64,000 bases of DNA. Source: Prochlorococcus sp. AG-449-J16. GTDB lineage: Bacteria > Cyanobacteriota > Cyanobacteriia > PCC-6307 > Cyanobiaceae. Both the position numbers and the translations under genes were made by a program. The notes under the pieces were generated by a model. It saw nothing but the letters and a program-made list of their open reading frames with translations, did no database searches and had not been told where the DNA came from. Positions 40,636 to 50,312 of the stretch are shown piece by piece. The stretch spans positions 27,637 through 91,636 of the forward strand of contig QCQK01000002.1 of assembly GCA_003209565.1 (NCBI GenBank), written 5' to 3'. Each line of letters starts with the position of its first letter. The first letter of the stretch is position 1.

Positions 40636-43122
40636 TTAATCACTATATTTTTTTATAAGTTTTTCTACTCTTTTTTCTATTGGTTCATTGCTTAAAGTAT
40701 TTTTAAGCCTTTCGACTAATAAAGGAAAAGAAAAAGGTGTTGGAGTTTTTATTTCGTTAAATAGAATTTTTAAATTTTTTAATCTTTCTAATGATCTAGA
40801 GATTCTTTTATTTTCTAATTGATATTCTTTAACTTCTTGATGCGATTGTTTTATCAAAAGATGGCCTTCTTCATATTTAGTAAAGACATCGTAGAAAAGA
40901 CCTGAACTTATTTGAAGTTGAGAGGAGGTTTTTGTTTTGGTTGGATTATTTTGATTTACAAGTCCACTTATTTGGGCAATATTTTTAAATCTACGTTTTG
41001 TTAATTCTGAAAAATTAATTGCATTTTCTAGATCTTCTTCTAATTTTTTGTTATTCAAAAAGTAATCAGCTTCATTTTTTATTATTGAAAAATCATAATC
41101 TTCTGCGGTAGTTAAGCTGAATCCAAAATCATTAGCAGTAATACTAAATGTGGTTTGTTTTAATTTTGCTAATCTCAAAGCCCATAAAAATGCAATTCCT
41201 TCATTTACAAATTTGCCATCAAGTGTAAAAACAAAAAGATTTGATAAATCCTTGGTTTTATATATTTCTATAAGGAATTCATCTTTCTTTGGAATATTTG
41301 AAAGAACTTTTTGTTTCTTCAATATTGGGCGTAATGAATTGAGTTCAGGATTTAAGCAGTCATAATTTTCTAGTTCGTTGCATATATCTATTTCTTTTCT
41401 CAAACTTTCACAAAGTAGATCAGAAATTGCCATTTGACCTCCAACCCATGCAGGAATTAGAGAACTTTTTTTTGTTGATTTTTTAACGTATAAAATCATA
41501 TCTCTTATTCTTACAAATTGAAGCATTTTGCCGGCAAAGTAAAATGTATCTCCGGGATTTAATTTTGAAGCAAAATTCTCCTCTAAATTACCTAAGGATT
41601 TACCTTTCATGTATTTGACATTCACAAATTTGTCGCTTGTAATTGTCCCAATATTGAACTTATGCATTCTTATTAAAGATTTGTCTTTTACAAAATATTT
41701 AAAGTTTTCATTATTATTTTGTGAAGCTTCTTTAACTATCTTTTTATATTTTGGATATGCTTTAAGACATTTTCCTCCATATTCTAAAAAGTCAAGACAC
41801 CAATTCCAATCTTGATCTTTTAAGTTTCTATAACTCCAGCAATTTTTAATTCTTTCTTTCTCAATTTTTGGATCAAAGCCATTTCCGCATGCCAAACTTA
41901 TTAGATGTTGTAGAAGTACATCATAAGATAATTCAGGAAGTCTAATTTCTTCAGATATACCGCTTTTTATTATTCTTCTCATTGCACTAATCTCTAATAA
42001 CTCTAAAGAATTAGTAGGCATAAAAATTATTTTTGATTTTCCACCTGGTCTATGAGCACTTCTTCCCGCTCTTTGGATAAGTCTAGCTAAATTCTTTGCA
42101 CTACCAATTTGAACTATTTGATCTACAGGTTGGAAGTCAACTCCCAAATCTAACGAACTGGTGCAGACTACCCATTTTATTAATCCGTCTTTAACTCCTT
42201 CTTCAACTCTTTTTCTATCTTCTTTATCGAGGGAGCCGTGATGAAGTGCGATTTTGTCTTCCATCTCTGGTAGAAAAAATTTAAGACATTGATACCATCT
42301 TTCAGATTGATTTCTTGTATTGGTGAATAATAAGGTGCTTTTATTTTTATCTAGGATTTTTAATAGTGAAGAATGACTTCTGATTCCTAGATGGCCACTC
42401 CAAGGAAAGGTCGTTTCCTCCTCTGGCAAAACGCTTATAATTTCAATCTCTTTTTGAATATTTGTACTTATAATTTTGGGTTTAATAGAGCTCATCCCAA
42501 CTATTGCTCTTGCTGCTTCTTCGATATTTCCAATAGTTGCAGACATTGCCCAAATTTGTAAGTTTTTTATATTACCTCTTAGCCAACTTAAAGATAACTC
42601 GCACTGGTTTCCTCTTTTACTACCCATCAATTCATGCCATTCGTCAATAATTATTGATGACAACTCCTTAAACAGATTATTAGATTCTTTATTAGAAAGT
42701 AGAAGAGATAAAGACTCTGGAGTAGTAATAAGAATATTAGGTGGTTTAGCTAGTTGCTTTTTCTTTTCATATGGGGTTGTATCCCCATTCCTAATTTCAA
42801 CAGTGATTTCTTTATTAAAATGTAAAGCTGCTAATTTTATGGAATTTTTTAGATCTCTACTTAGTGCTTTTAAAGGCGTTATTAATAATATTTGCACACT
42901 TTTATTGTTTTTGGGATCTTCTATCTGCGATAAAGGTCCCATTAATGCTGCGTAAGTTTTGCCGCATCCAGTAGGAACTTGTATTATTCCGTTTTCCCCA
43001 TTCAAAAATGCTTTCCAAGATTCTACTTGGTAGGGTAATGGCTCCCATCCATTTGAGAAGAAAAACTGTTTGATATTAGAAATTAAATAATTTTGCTTAC
43101 TATTTTGTGTAATATTTTTCAT
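40636..43122 (-). CDS. Ligase-associated DEXH-box helicase (Lhr-like)
   Basis: An 828-residue SF2 helicase: Walker A VPTGCGKTYA (about residue 47), motif II IIDEWHELMG, motif III SATIG, HHGSLD, and motif VI QRAGRSAHRPGG. After the two RecA domains comes a long Lhr-type winged-helix and Lhr-core region. The length and DEWH variant match the ligase-associated group (TIGR04121). Its start overlaps the ligase stop by 4 bases. The expected role is DNA unwinding in a repair process shared with the neighbouring exonuclease and ligase. Confidence 0.93.
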   Translation of the reverse strand: MKNITQNSKQNYLISNIKQFFFSNGWEPLPYQVESWKAFLNGENGIIQVPTGCGKTYAALMGPLSQIEDPKNNKSVQILLITPLKALSRDLKNSIKLAALHFNKEITVEIRNGDTTPYEKKKQLAKPPNILITTPESLSLLLSNKESNNLFKELSSIIIDEWHELMGSKRGNQCELSLSWLRGNIKNLQIWAMSATIGNIEEAARAIVGMSSIKPKIISTNIQKEIEIISVLPEEETTFPWSGHLGIRSHSSLLKILDKNKSTLLFTNTRNQSERWYQCLKFFLPEMEDKIALHHGSLDKEDRKRVEEGVKDGLIKWVVCTSSLDLGVDFQPVDQIVQIGSAKNLARLIQRAGRSAHRPGGKSKIIFMPTNSLELLEISAMRRIIKSGISEEIRLPELSYDVLLQHLISLACGNGFDPKIEKERIKNCWSYRNLKDQDWNWCLDFLEYGGKCLKAYPKYKKIVKEASQNNNENFKYFVKDKSLIRMHKFNIGTITSDKFVNVKYMKGKSLGNLEENFASKLNPGDTFYFAGKMLQFVRIRDMILYVKKSTKKSSLIPAWVGGQMAISDLLCESLRKEIDICNELENYDCLNPELNSLRPILKKQKVLSNIPKKDEFLIEIYKTKDLSNLFVFTLDGKFVNEGIAFLWALRLAKLKQTTFSITANDFGFSLTTAEDYDFSIIKNEADYFLNNKKLEEDLENAINFSELTKRRFKNIAQISGLVNQNNPTKTKTSSQLQISSGLFYDVFTKYEEGHLLIKQSHQEVKEYQLENKRISRSLERLKNLKILFNEIKTPTPFSFPLLVERLKNTLSNEPIEKRVEKLIKKYSD

Positions 43123-44759
43123 GATATTTTTTTCATCAGTTCAAAAGCATTCTCTAGGCTATCTGCATCATTAATTTTTTTATCTTTTCTCCATTTTGTT
43201 ATTCTTGGAAATCTTACTGCTATCCCAGACTTATGGCGTTTTGAAATTTGTATTTTCTCAAAAGATATTTCAAATACCATTTCTGGTTTTAAAGATCGAA
43301 CAGGACCAAATTTTTCTATTGTGTTTTTCCTTATCCATTTATCTAGCTCTTTAATTTCGATATTCGTTAAACCAGAATATGCACTTGCAAATTTAATTAA
43401 TTCTTGGTCTTTCCATAATGCAAAACTGTAATCTGTATAAAGACCAGCTCTTCTGCCGCTACCGCCCTTAGCATAAATTAGAACAGCATCCAGTTGCATA
43501 GGATCAACTTTATATTTCCACCAAATACCTTTTTTTCTACCAGAGGAGTATATAGAAGTCTTTTTTTTAATTATTAATCCTTCAGTATTATTTTCTCGAG
43601 ATTTTTCTTTATAAGTTAAAGCATCAGGCCAATCTTTAGGAGAGATTAAATCACATATTTTGGAAATATCAGAGATATTATTCTCAGTTTTATTATGCCA
43701 TTTTGAAAAATATTTTTCTAACTCAATTCTTCTATTTTCTAATTTAATTTCTCTTATATCTCTTCCATTAATCTCCAAAAGATCATAAGCAATAAAAATA
43801 ATTGGATATTTTATTTGGATTGATCTAGTGGGAGATTTTCTATTTATTCTTTTTTGAAGAAAAGAAAAATCAAAGGCAATTTTTTCCTTAAAATTCCAAA
43901 CTAATAATTCCCCATCAAGAACAAAATCATCCTTTACATATGCCATTTTCTCTACTAATTCTGGGAAAGATTCATTTACCAATTCTTGCCCTCTTGTCCA
44001 AAGAGAAACATTCCCTGATCTTTTTATTATTTGCATTCTGATACCGTCGTATTTCCATTCAAATTGAAAATCATTTATTGAATGTTTAAAGATTTTATCT
44101 TCAAAGTTATTTGCTAGAAGAAAAGGAAATGGTTTGGAATTTAATTCTTCAATATTGATAGTTTTATTAATTAAAAATTCATATGAATCAATTGAAGGCT
44201 TGAAATTTCCCATCAATCTATGAGAAATAATTTCTTCATCAATATTAATTAGTCTTGATATTGATTTTGTTATTAATCCGATAGAGACCCCTACTCTAAA
44301 AGTTCCTGTAAGAATTTTATTAAAAATTAGATGGTTATCTTCAGGCAATGTTTCCCAAATACCTTTTATTTCTAAATTTTTCTCCTCCTCATTAAGTTTT
44401 GATAATTCAGGTATTTTTTTGCTTAGTAATTCATTAAGACTTATATTTGATAATTTTTTATTTCTAGAAGTAGTTTTATTTTTAAGTAATAACGTAATTA
44501 CCTCAGCAGAATCACCAACTTTTAAATAACAAGTATCAATTAACCATTGAGGATATTCATATATCTGAGAAAAAAGATTTCTTAAATATTTTCCACTAAT
44601 GAATCTCTTATTACTCTTTCCAGTTAGTAAATATATCGCCCATGAATTATCTATTGGTTTATTTGATAGAAAAAAACTTTTTAAAACTTCAATTTTATTA
44701 TTTGTACTATTACTTGCATCTAAATCTGCAAATAATTCAGAAAAGTTATTTAAGCTCAT
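43119..44759 (-). CDS. ATP-dependent DNA ligase, ligase-associated cassette type
   Basis: A 546-residue ligase with an N-terminal helical domain (about 1-200), the nucleotidyl motif EWKYDGIRMQI (lysine near residue 230), FVLDGELLVW, TEGLIIKK, and motif V-like WWKYKVDP. An OB-fold domain follows, ending in VRFPRITKWR. This matches TIGR04120-type ligases of the LhrC-ligase-exonuclease-PdeM cassette. Overlaps of 4 bases on both sides (exonuclease upstream, helicase downstream) show a tightly coupled operon. Confidence 0.94.
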   Translation of the reverse strand: MSLNNFSELFADLDASNSTNNKIEVLKSFFLSNKPIDNSWAIYLLTGKSNKRFISGKYLRNLFSQIYEYPQWLIDTCYLKVGDSAEVITLLLKNKTTSRNKKLSNISLNELLSKKIPELSKLNEEEKNLEIKGIWETLPEDNHLIFNKILTGTFRVGVSIGLITKSISRLINIDEEIISHRLMGNFKPSIDSYEFLINKTINIEELNSKPFPFLLANNFEDKIFKHSINDFQFEWKYDGIRMQIIKRSGNVSLWTRGQELVNESFPELVEKMAYVKDDFVLDGELLVWNFKEKIAFDFSFLQKRINRKSPTRSIQIKYPIIFIAYDLLEINGRDIREIKLENRRIELEKYFSKWHNKTENNISDISKICDLISPKDWPDALTYKEKSRENNTEGLIIKKKTSIYSSGRKKGIWWKYKVDPMQLDAVLIYAKGGSGRRAGLYTDYSFALWKDQELIKFASAYSGLTNIEIKELDKWIRKNTIEKFGPVRSLKPEMVFEISFEKIQISKRHKSGIAVRFPRITKWRKDKKINDADSLENAFELMKKIS

Positions 44760-45748
44760 ATTTGTTCCTCGAAGAAGCGAACATTTATTGATTTCTTCTC
44801 AACTAAATATTTTGTTAAGGATTCACTATCACCATGATGAAAAAATACATTTTTTGCTTCAGACTTTTTTACTACTTCCAGAATTCCATCCCAGTCAGCA
44901 TGGTCAGAAATTACAAATCCTTTATCATATCCTGATCTTTTTCTTAGAGCTCTTATTGTCATCCATCCGCTTGCAAAAGCTGTTTGAATATTTTTGAAAC
45001 TTTTTAGATAAGAGCCTTTACTTAAAGATGGCGGTAATAATATTAGACTTCCTTTAAGTTCATCTATCTTTTTTTTATTTTCGATTTTTATAGTATCTTT
45101 AATATCAATTCCAAGTTCCTTATAACAATTGTTCATTTTATAAATACTGCCGTGGGAATAAATATTACCTTTGAAATTTGTTTGACTAATTTCGTTTAAT
45201 AATCTCTGAGCTTTTCCAAGAGAATAGCAGAAAAGTAAAGAAGTTTTTTCTGGCGAATTAGTAATCCATTTTGAAATATCATTTGCTACTTTATTAGTCT
45301 CATCCCACTTGAATATTGGCAAACCAAAAGTACATTCGCTTATTAAATAATCAGTTTTTACTATTTCATGTTGTTTGCAAGTCTCATCTTTTTGAAGCTT
45401 AAAGTCTCCTGAAATTAGCCATTTTTCTTCAGCAAAAATAAATCTTATTTGACTTGATCCAAGGATGTGACCGGAAGGATGAAAAGAAATTTTGATGCCA
45501 TTTATCTTGAATTCTTCTCCATAATCAAAAGTCTTGATTTTTACATTATCTCCAACTCTTTCTTTAAGAATTATCGCAGTCTCGTAAGTTGAAAAGTATT
45601 CTTCACATCCAAATGTAAAGTGATCAAAATGAGCATGGGTTATTAATGCTCTTTTAACTGGCTTACTTGGATCAATCCAGATATTAGCAAGTTCACAATA
45701 AAGATTTCCATCTTTATATCTAATTAAATCTTCTTGTTTAATTCTCAA
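44756..45748 (-). CDS. Ligase-associated DNA exonuclease, metallo-β-lactamase/β-CASP fold
   Basis: A 330-residue protein with the metal-binding THAHFDHFTFG, PSGHILGSSQIRF, WLISGDFK, the β-CASP-like segment around SYLKSFKN, and a late His motif (SDHADWDG). This matches the exonuclease of the ligase-associated cassette (TIGR04122), related to SNM1/Artemis nucleases. It is the first gene of the operon and overlaps the ligase start by 4 bases. Confidence 0.92.
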   Translation of the reverse strand: MRIKQEDLIRYKDGNLYCELANIWIDPSKPVKRALITHAHFDHFTFGCEEYFSTYETAIILKERVGDNVKIKTFDYGEEFKINGIKISFHPSGHILGSSQIRFIFAEEKWLISGDFKLQKDETCKQHEIVKTDYLISECTFGLPIFKWDETNKVANDISKWITNSPEKTSLLFCYSLGKAQRLLNEISQTNFKGNIYSHGSIYKMNNCYKELGIDIKDTIKIENKKKIDELKGSLILLPPSLSKGSYLKSFKNIQTAFASGWMTIRALRKRSGYDKGFVISDHADWDGILEVVKKSEAKNVFFHHGDSESLTKYLVEKKSINVRFFEEQI

Positions 45749-45783
45749 AACTAAATTAAATACAATGAAGACAATTTAGCTAA

Positions 45784-46197
45784 TTATGCCCATGCTTGTT
45801 TTGATAAAGCTATGGCTGAAATTGTAAGTAAAGCAATAACTACAAATTTGTTACTCCAATTAATCATGAATGAACTAATTTTGTTAAAAGAAACTCTATT
45901 AGATGACATAATATTTTTCTGATTCAGAATGTGATGATTTTCATTATTTTTTAAGTAATTTAAATTTTTAATCTCATTTATTAATTTAGATTCGCAAGTT
46001 GAGAGTTGTTCTACTTGATTTAATAAATCAATATCTTCTGGTCTTAATAAAGAATTCAATTCTTTAATTTGCTTTTCGTTTTTCACAAGAAATTCATTAA
46101 CTATCTCATCCGTTCCTAATCCCTTCTTTAAATTTAAAAGAATATCATCTCTTTCCCAAGATTTTTCAAGAGAATTTAAAATTTTGCTTATGCTCAT
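45784..46197 (-). CDS. C-terminally membrane-anchored protein, 137 aa
   Basis: A soluble helical segment (residues 1-105, rich in Asn, Glu and Leu) is followed by one C-terminal membrane helix (about 117-134, FVVIALLTISAIALS) ending KQAWA. The layout suggests a tail-anchored protein. No domain is recognised. It lies upstream of the repair operon on the same strand, 35 bases apart, and may be co-transcribed with it. Confidence 0.6.
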   Translation of the reverse strand: MSISKILNSLEKSWERDDILLNLKKGLGTDEIVNEFLVKNEKQIKELNSLLRPEDIDLLNQVEQLSTCESKLINEIKNLNYLKNNENHHILNQKNIMSSNRVSFNKISSFMINWSNKFVVIALLTISAIALSKQAWA

Positions 46198-46281
46198 TTT
46201 AAGTATTTTTACTTATGATAAATTATTATTTTTTTCTTCTGTGGCTTATTGCTTTAAGTAATTAGAAAAAATTATTTTTAT

Positions 46282-46563
46282 TTAAGATTTACGAATAAGT
46301 CTGTTTGTAAAATATTTTATCTTAACTTTTTCGGGAATTTTTTTAGAACTGCTTTTGGTTTTGACTTTATTTAAATTGATCACTTCATCTGACACATTTT
46401 TGCCCGTTTCAAAATAACTTTTAATTTTATCTAATTCTTCTTCATTCAATCTTTTTGTCGCACCTTTTGCGTTTATTCCAAGTTTCTTGCAGGCTAGTAA
46501 TATTCTGTTACTTTCGACATTAAGATCTTTGGCAATACTGAAAATCGGAGTTTTGATAGACAT
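46282..46563 (-). CDS. Stand-alone IF2 N-terminal-like domain protein
   Basis: The first 50 residues (IFSIAKDLNVESNRILLACK, then LGINAKGATKRLNEEELDKI) match the small helical IF2_N domain normally at the N-terminus of translation initiation factor IF-2. The remaining 40 residues are basic and unstructured. No GTPase follows. It is a 93-residue free-standing protein that might bind ribosome or RNA; this is inference. Confidence 0.75.
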   Translation of the reverse strand: MSIKTPIFSIAKDLNVESNRILLACKKLGINAKGATKRLNEEELDKIKSYFETGKNVSDEVINLNKVKTKSSSKKIPEKVKIKYFTNRLIRKS

Positions 46564-46658
46564 TATTTTCTTTACTATGAAATTTATTATTTATAATATA
46601 TTTATAATTTTGGAATTAAATATATTTTTAACTATTATTAATTTGAAAAATTTTTCAA

Positions 46659-47978
46659 TTAAGCTACTTCATCTTCGAAATTATTTAAATCATTAAACTT
46701 TTTCTTCATGGTTGGGTTATTTCTTGTTAATTTCTTTACTGTTAAATCTTGAGATTTACTGTCAGCGGATAAAAGATGTTTTTTTGAAAGAATTAAAGCC
46801 TCCTTTGTTTTTTGTAAATGTGTTATTGATTTATCAATTTCTGAAATTGCATCATTAAATCTATCTTGCGCAAGTGAAACATTTTTACCAACTGCATTCT
46901 TAAATTGCTCAAGAGTACTTTCAAAATTAGTTATGTCATAATTTTCCCGTTTCATTAAATCAATTTGTGATTTGTATTTTAAGGTTTCCATAGAGGCATT
47001 TCTTAGCAGAGAAATAATTGGCAAGAAAAATTGTGGTCTTATCACATACATTTTTGGGAATCTATGTGAAACATCTACAATCCCTGCATTGTATAGTTCA
47101 CTATCTGGTTCTAGAAGAGAGACGAGCACTGCATATTCACAGGCTTTTTGTCTTCTATCTTTATCTAATTCTTTTAAAAAATCTTCGTTTTTTCTTTTGT
47201 TAGTTCCATTTATACTTTCGTTCTTCATCTCAAACATTATGGATACAATTTCAATTTTATTATTATCAAATTCCCTAAATATATAGTCACCTTTACTTCC
47301 GGAAGTAACGTCATTATCTTTTTCAAAATATGAGTTTTTAAATGCTGAAGCCCTGTTAAGATTGAATTGAGTTTCGCAATGGATTTCTAAAGTTTCGCCT
47401 ACCATCTTTGTAGACAATCTAGATTTCATTTCTCTTAGCTCCTGAATAGTCAAATCTCTTTCAGTAATTTTGCTTTTAAACTTTTCTTCAATCATTTTTT
47501 CATTAATTGATTGTTCAAGTCTTATCTTTTCAATGGCATTTGTTAGAGATGAATTCTCTTTTTCTAAATTACTAACGGCTTCGTTGACTCTATTTTTTAA
47601 AGATAATTCGGAAATTAAAGACTGGTTTTTAATTTCATCCCTTAATTTATTCAATTGATTATTCAGTGAATTTATTGTAGTTTTTGCTTGATTTCTTAAA
47701 TCATTCAACTCATTTGTTTTCTTCTCTTCTGAGATTTTTAATTTAGATTGAAGAGCTTGGATTTCAGTCTCTTTAACAGTGTTTTGCTCTATTAACTGTA
47801 TTTTTAATTCTTGCTTTAAAATTTCCATAGCTTTTTTATTATCTTCTTGGGCTAATGCAATTCTTTCTTTTATTTGTTTATTAAATTCTTCGTCCTTTAT
47901 TTGAAGAAGTATCTCTTGAAAGCTGCTTGGATCAATTCGGAATGTTTTGCCACATGAGGGACATTTAATATCTTTCAT
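46659..47978 (-). CDS. DUF2130 protein, coiled coil with nuclease-like C-terminal part
   Basis: The 439-residue protein begins with a CPSCGKTF zinc-ribbon half-site, then a long coiled coil (about residues 25-195). The DUF2130 domain follows, with GETLEIHCETQFN and GSKGDYIFRE...IMFEMKNE. The spacing of Asp, Glu and the E-x-K (EMKN) resembles a PD-(D/E)XK nuclease core. A second helical stretch closes the protein. It could act on DNA in repair or defence; the function is not proven. Confidence 0.8.
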   Translation of the reverse strand: MKDIKCPSCGKTFRIDPSSFQEILLQIKDEEFNKQIKERIALAQEDNKKAMEILKQELKIQLIEQNTVKETEIQALQSKLKISEEKKTNELNDLRNQAKTTINSLNNQLNKLRDEIKNQSLISELSLKNRVNEAVSNLEKENSSLTNAIEKIRLEQSINEKMIEEKFKSKITERDLTIQELREMKSRLSTKMVGETLEIHCETQFNLNRASAFKNSYFEKDNDVTSGSKGDYIFREFDNNKIEIVSIMFEMKNESINGTNKRKNEDFLKELDKDRRQKACEYAVLVSLLEPDSELYNAGIVDVSHRFPKMYVIRPQFFLPIISLLRNASMETLKYKSQIDLMKRENYDITNFESTLEQFKNAVGKNVSLAQDRFNDAISEIDKSITHLQKTKEALILSKKHLLSADSKSQDLTVKKLTRNNPTMKKKFNDLNNFEDEVA

Positions 47979-48109
47979 TTTGTAATTGCAAAATTTATTC
48001 TTAGAAAGGATTTAATATTCGAATTTTTTGAAATGAATATTGTTCTTGACTAAGAATAAACAAGTATTCACTATTATGCATTAAAAATAAAATAAATAAC
48101 TACTGGATA

Positions 48110-48478
48110 TTATATTAATCCTGAGTCTTTAAGAATATTTATTTTATTTGCTAATTCTATATCTTCAGATGATATGGAACGATCTAACATTTTATGAGAG
48201 GAAACTGTATATCCACTGTCATCAACAAATTCATCCTCTGCATCATTTAAATGCAACTCGTCATTTTTGACTTCTTTGTAATTTTTTGGATTGTATAAAT
48301 TTGATTTACTAATATTGCCATATCCAAAATTTGCAATTCCTCTGGCATCTAATGCCTCCTCAACTAATAATCCAACAACTTTAGATCTACTTATGGATTC
48401 GCTTTTGGATATTTCATCAATAATTTCAAGGACCCTTTTTCTAGGGAGATACCCTATCCTTTTAACTTTATTTTCCAT
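48110..48478 (-). CDS. Possible ribbon-helix-helix DNA-binding protein, 122 aa
   Basis: The N-terminal VKRIGYLPRKRVLEIIDEIS (a short strand then a helix) and SISRSKVVGLLVEEALDAR (second helix) fit the ribbon-helix-helix layout. The C-terminal 70 residues are acidic and probably unfolded. A regulatory role is inferred from this layout; the target is unknown. Confidence 0.55.
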   Translation of the reverse strand: MENKVKRIGYLPRKRVLEIIDEISKSESISRSKVVGLLVEEALDARGIANFGYGNISKSNLYNPKNYKEVKNDELHLNDAEDEFVDDSGYTVSSHKMLDRSISSEDIELANKINILKDSGLI

Positions 48479-48694
48479 GAAATTTTAGATATGTCGTTAT
48501 TGTAACACTTTTGTCAAATCTAACTAGATTTATGTTGATAGTTCTAAAGTTATAAGATAATAAAAACATAATCTAAAAACGTTTAATGGGAGCTTAAGTA
48601 TCAATTAGTAAACAGGATTATTTATTTGCCTGCTCTAATTAATCTCTCATATTAGATTAACATTTCAAATTTTTTCAATTTAAATTATAAATTT

Positions 48695-48895
48695 ATGAAA
48701 AACAAACTATATGACAATGCTGATAGTTTTGCAATGTCATTTGATGAAGAATGGGGAAAAATTGTTTGTGATGATAAGAGCCTAAAGATAGAAAAGGTAT
48801 TAGAAGTTTTATCTGATCATCCTTTTTTAATTTCTAATTCAGAAAACGCAAAAAAATTGGCGGAATTTAGAGTATTTTCCCTAAAGAAATTCTAA
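48695..48895 (+). CDS. Small acidic soluble protein, 66 aa
   Basis: A 66-residue product with MKNKLYDNADSFAMSFDEEW and a helical C-terminus (NAKKLAEFRVFSLKKF). It lies alone with about 200-base gaps upstream that show only AT-rich sequence. Function unknown. Confidence 0.55.
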   Translation: MKNKLYDNADSFAMSFDEEWGKIVCDDKSLKIEKVLEVLSDHPFLISNSENAKKLAEFRVFSLKKF

Positions 48896-48950
48896 TAATA
48901 ATTTTTAATTTTATTTTCATTAAATAAGTTAAATTCTCAAAAACAAAGAT

Positions 48951-49127
48951 TTACATAGATGGTGAATTAAAAAATCCTTTGCTATATAAAAATATCGTAA
49001 TACCTATAATTGGACCTAACCCAAATATAAAAAGAACTAATTTTGCAGAATTTTTTGTTTGACCTAATTCTGTATTTTTTTTATAAGATTTAGTTTGAAT
49101 TTTTCTTGTCTTTTTTTTGTTTTTCAT
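48951..49127 (-). CDS. Small membrane protein, 58 aa
   Basis: A 58-residue product with a very basic N-terminus (MKNKKKTRKIQTKSYKKN), one membrane helix LVLFIFGLGPIIGITIFLYS and a short tail. It probably has an Nin orientation. Unknown function. Confidence 0.55.
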   Translation of the reverse strand: MKNKKKTRKIQTKSYKKNTELGQTKNSAKLVLFIFGLGPIIGITIFLYSKGFFNSPSM

Positions 49128-49262
49128 TAAATTTACTCTACTACATTAAAACTTTAAAATTTGGAATAATTATTATTTCTCAGGTTATTTTAATTTTAAC
49201 TAAATTAAACTAGGCATTACAAAAACACAATAAGGTATAATGAAAAAATTAAAAAAGTAAAT

Positions 49263-49481
49263 ATGAGTGCAACTAAGAGAGAGGAAGTAAGTTCTCACCT
49301 TAGATATATTAGGTTAGAGCTTAGAGAAATGCATCAAATGCTAATCAAGGACGATTTGCTACCTGATTTAAATGAAGCAAAGGAAGTCCATTCTCAGTTA
49401 GATGCTTTACTAGATTTAGTATCAGAAAAAAGAGTAAAAAAGATTAATAATCAATTTGGTAATTCTAAATCATTTGAATAA
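49263..49481 (+). CDS. Small helical protein, 72 aa
   Basis: A 72-residue charged protein: MSATKREEVSSHLRYIRLEL, a second helix (EAKEVHSQLDALLDLVSEKR) and a polar end. It resembles helical-hairpin microproteins. It converges on the 63-residue gene at 49487. Confidence 0.6.
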   Translation: MSATKREEVSSHLRYIRLELREMHQMLIKDDLLPDLNEAKEVHSQLDALLDLVSEKRVKKINNQFGNSKSFE

Positions 49482-49486
49482 GCTTA

Positions 49487-49678
49487 TTAATAATTACTTG
49501 TCGATTCTATTTTTTTACGATTATCATGCATCATCTCTAATTTATTGTAAATTTCTTTAATTTGGATTTGTAATAAATCAGTTGAATTAATATTGCTTAA
49601 AGCTTCCATTGCTGAAAGAAGACTTTCTTTTGCTTCAATTAAATGTCTACATTCTTTACTTCCTGCTTCGTAAGACAT
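49487..49678 (-). CDS. Small helical protein, 63 aa
   Basis: A 63-residue helical protein: MSYEAGSKECRHLIEAKESL, then a second helix with IKEIYNKLEMMHDNRKKI. No domain is known. It converges with the 72-residue gene, 5 bases apart. Confidence 0.55.
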   Translation of the reverse strand: MSYEAGSKECRHLIEAKESLLSAMEALSNINSTDLLQIQIKEIYNKLEMMHDNRKKIESTSNY

Positions 49679-49818
49679 AATTTTATTTAAATTTGTATTA
49701 TTACAAATATAAAAAAAATTGTTCAGTATTGCTTGATACTCTTATTACAAGGAACCTTAATATTGTCTTTTCTAATACATTAAAGCTTTTTAATTTTACT
49801 AGTATGTAATAAAAAACT

Positions 49819-50001
49819 ATGCACCAAAATTTTCAAAATTATGAATTCTGTATTAAGGTTGCTATTGATAATGCAAAAAAAAGAATTCATCTATTAGATG
49901 AATCTGAAAAAAATTGTGTTTTAGAAGAGTACAAAGAATGGTTCAATGAAGATTTCAGTAATCACCAAGTTTTACTCCTTAGAGAAGACCCAATTATTTA
50001 G
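49819..50001 (+). CDS. Small acidic soluble protein, 60 aa
   Basis: A 60-residue product with NYEFCIKVAIDNAKKRIHLL and a second helix EYKEWFNEDFSNHQVLLLRE. No signal or domain is recognised. Confidence 0.55.
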   Translation: MHQNFQNYEFCIKVAIDNAKKRIHLLDESEKNCVLEEYKEWFNEDFSNHQVLLLREDPII

Positions 50002-50020
50002 AGTAACACTTAAAAGAAGT

Positions 50021-50116
50021 TTAATTCTTTGAATTTGAAGTAATCTTGAATAAAAAATAAAGACTAAAAATAAAAATTACTATCAAAAAAACAGTTAATG
50101 AAGATAAGTTATACAT
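50021..50116 (-). CDS. Small single-span membrane protein, 31 aa
   Basis: A 31-residue product starting MYNLSSLTVFLIVIFIFSLY, one membrane helix and a short basic tail. Similar in layout to other micro membrane proteins here. The remaining bases to 50312 show no gene. Confidence 0.5.
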   Translation of the reverse strand: MYNLSSLTVFLIVIFIFSLYFLFKITSNSKN

Positions 50117-50312
50117 GTTTATGCCACCTATTCACTATTTCATAGTATCAAATTTAATAACTTTTTTCTTTGAATTCAGCTTTCTTTAAAAAGTGAAAAA
50201 ATAAATTTTTTTAAAAACTTTTTTTCTAAAAAAATCTCCTTAGATTTATAATTTTTTAATTTCTTAAAAATCGAATCTACTAAATATTCTGATTTTGGAT
50301 TCATAATATAAA

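Noticed and set aside
42476..42955. 159-codon plus-strand open frame
   Set aside because: Antisense to conserved helicase motifs; no ribosome-binding site and no domain.
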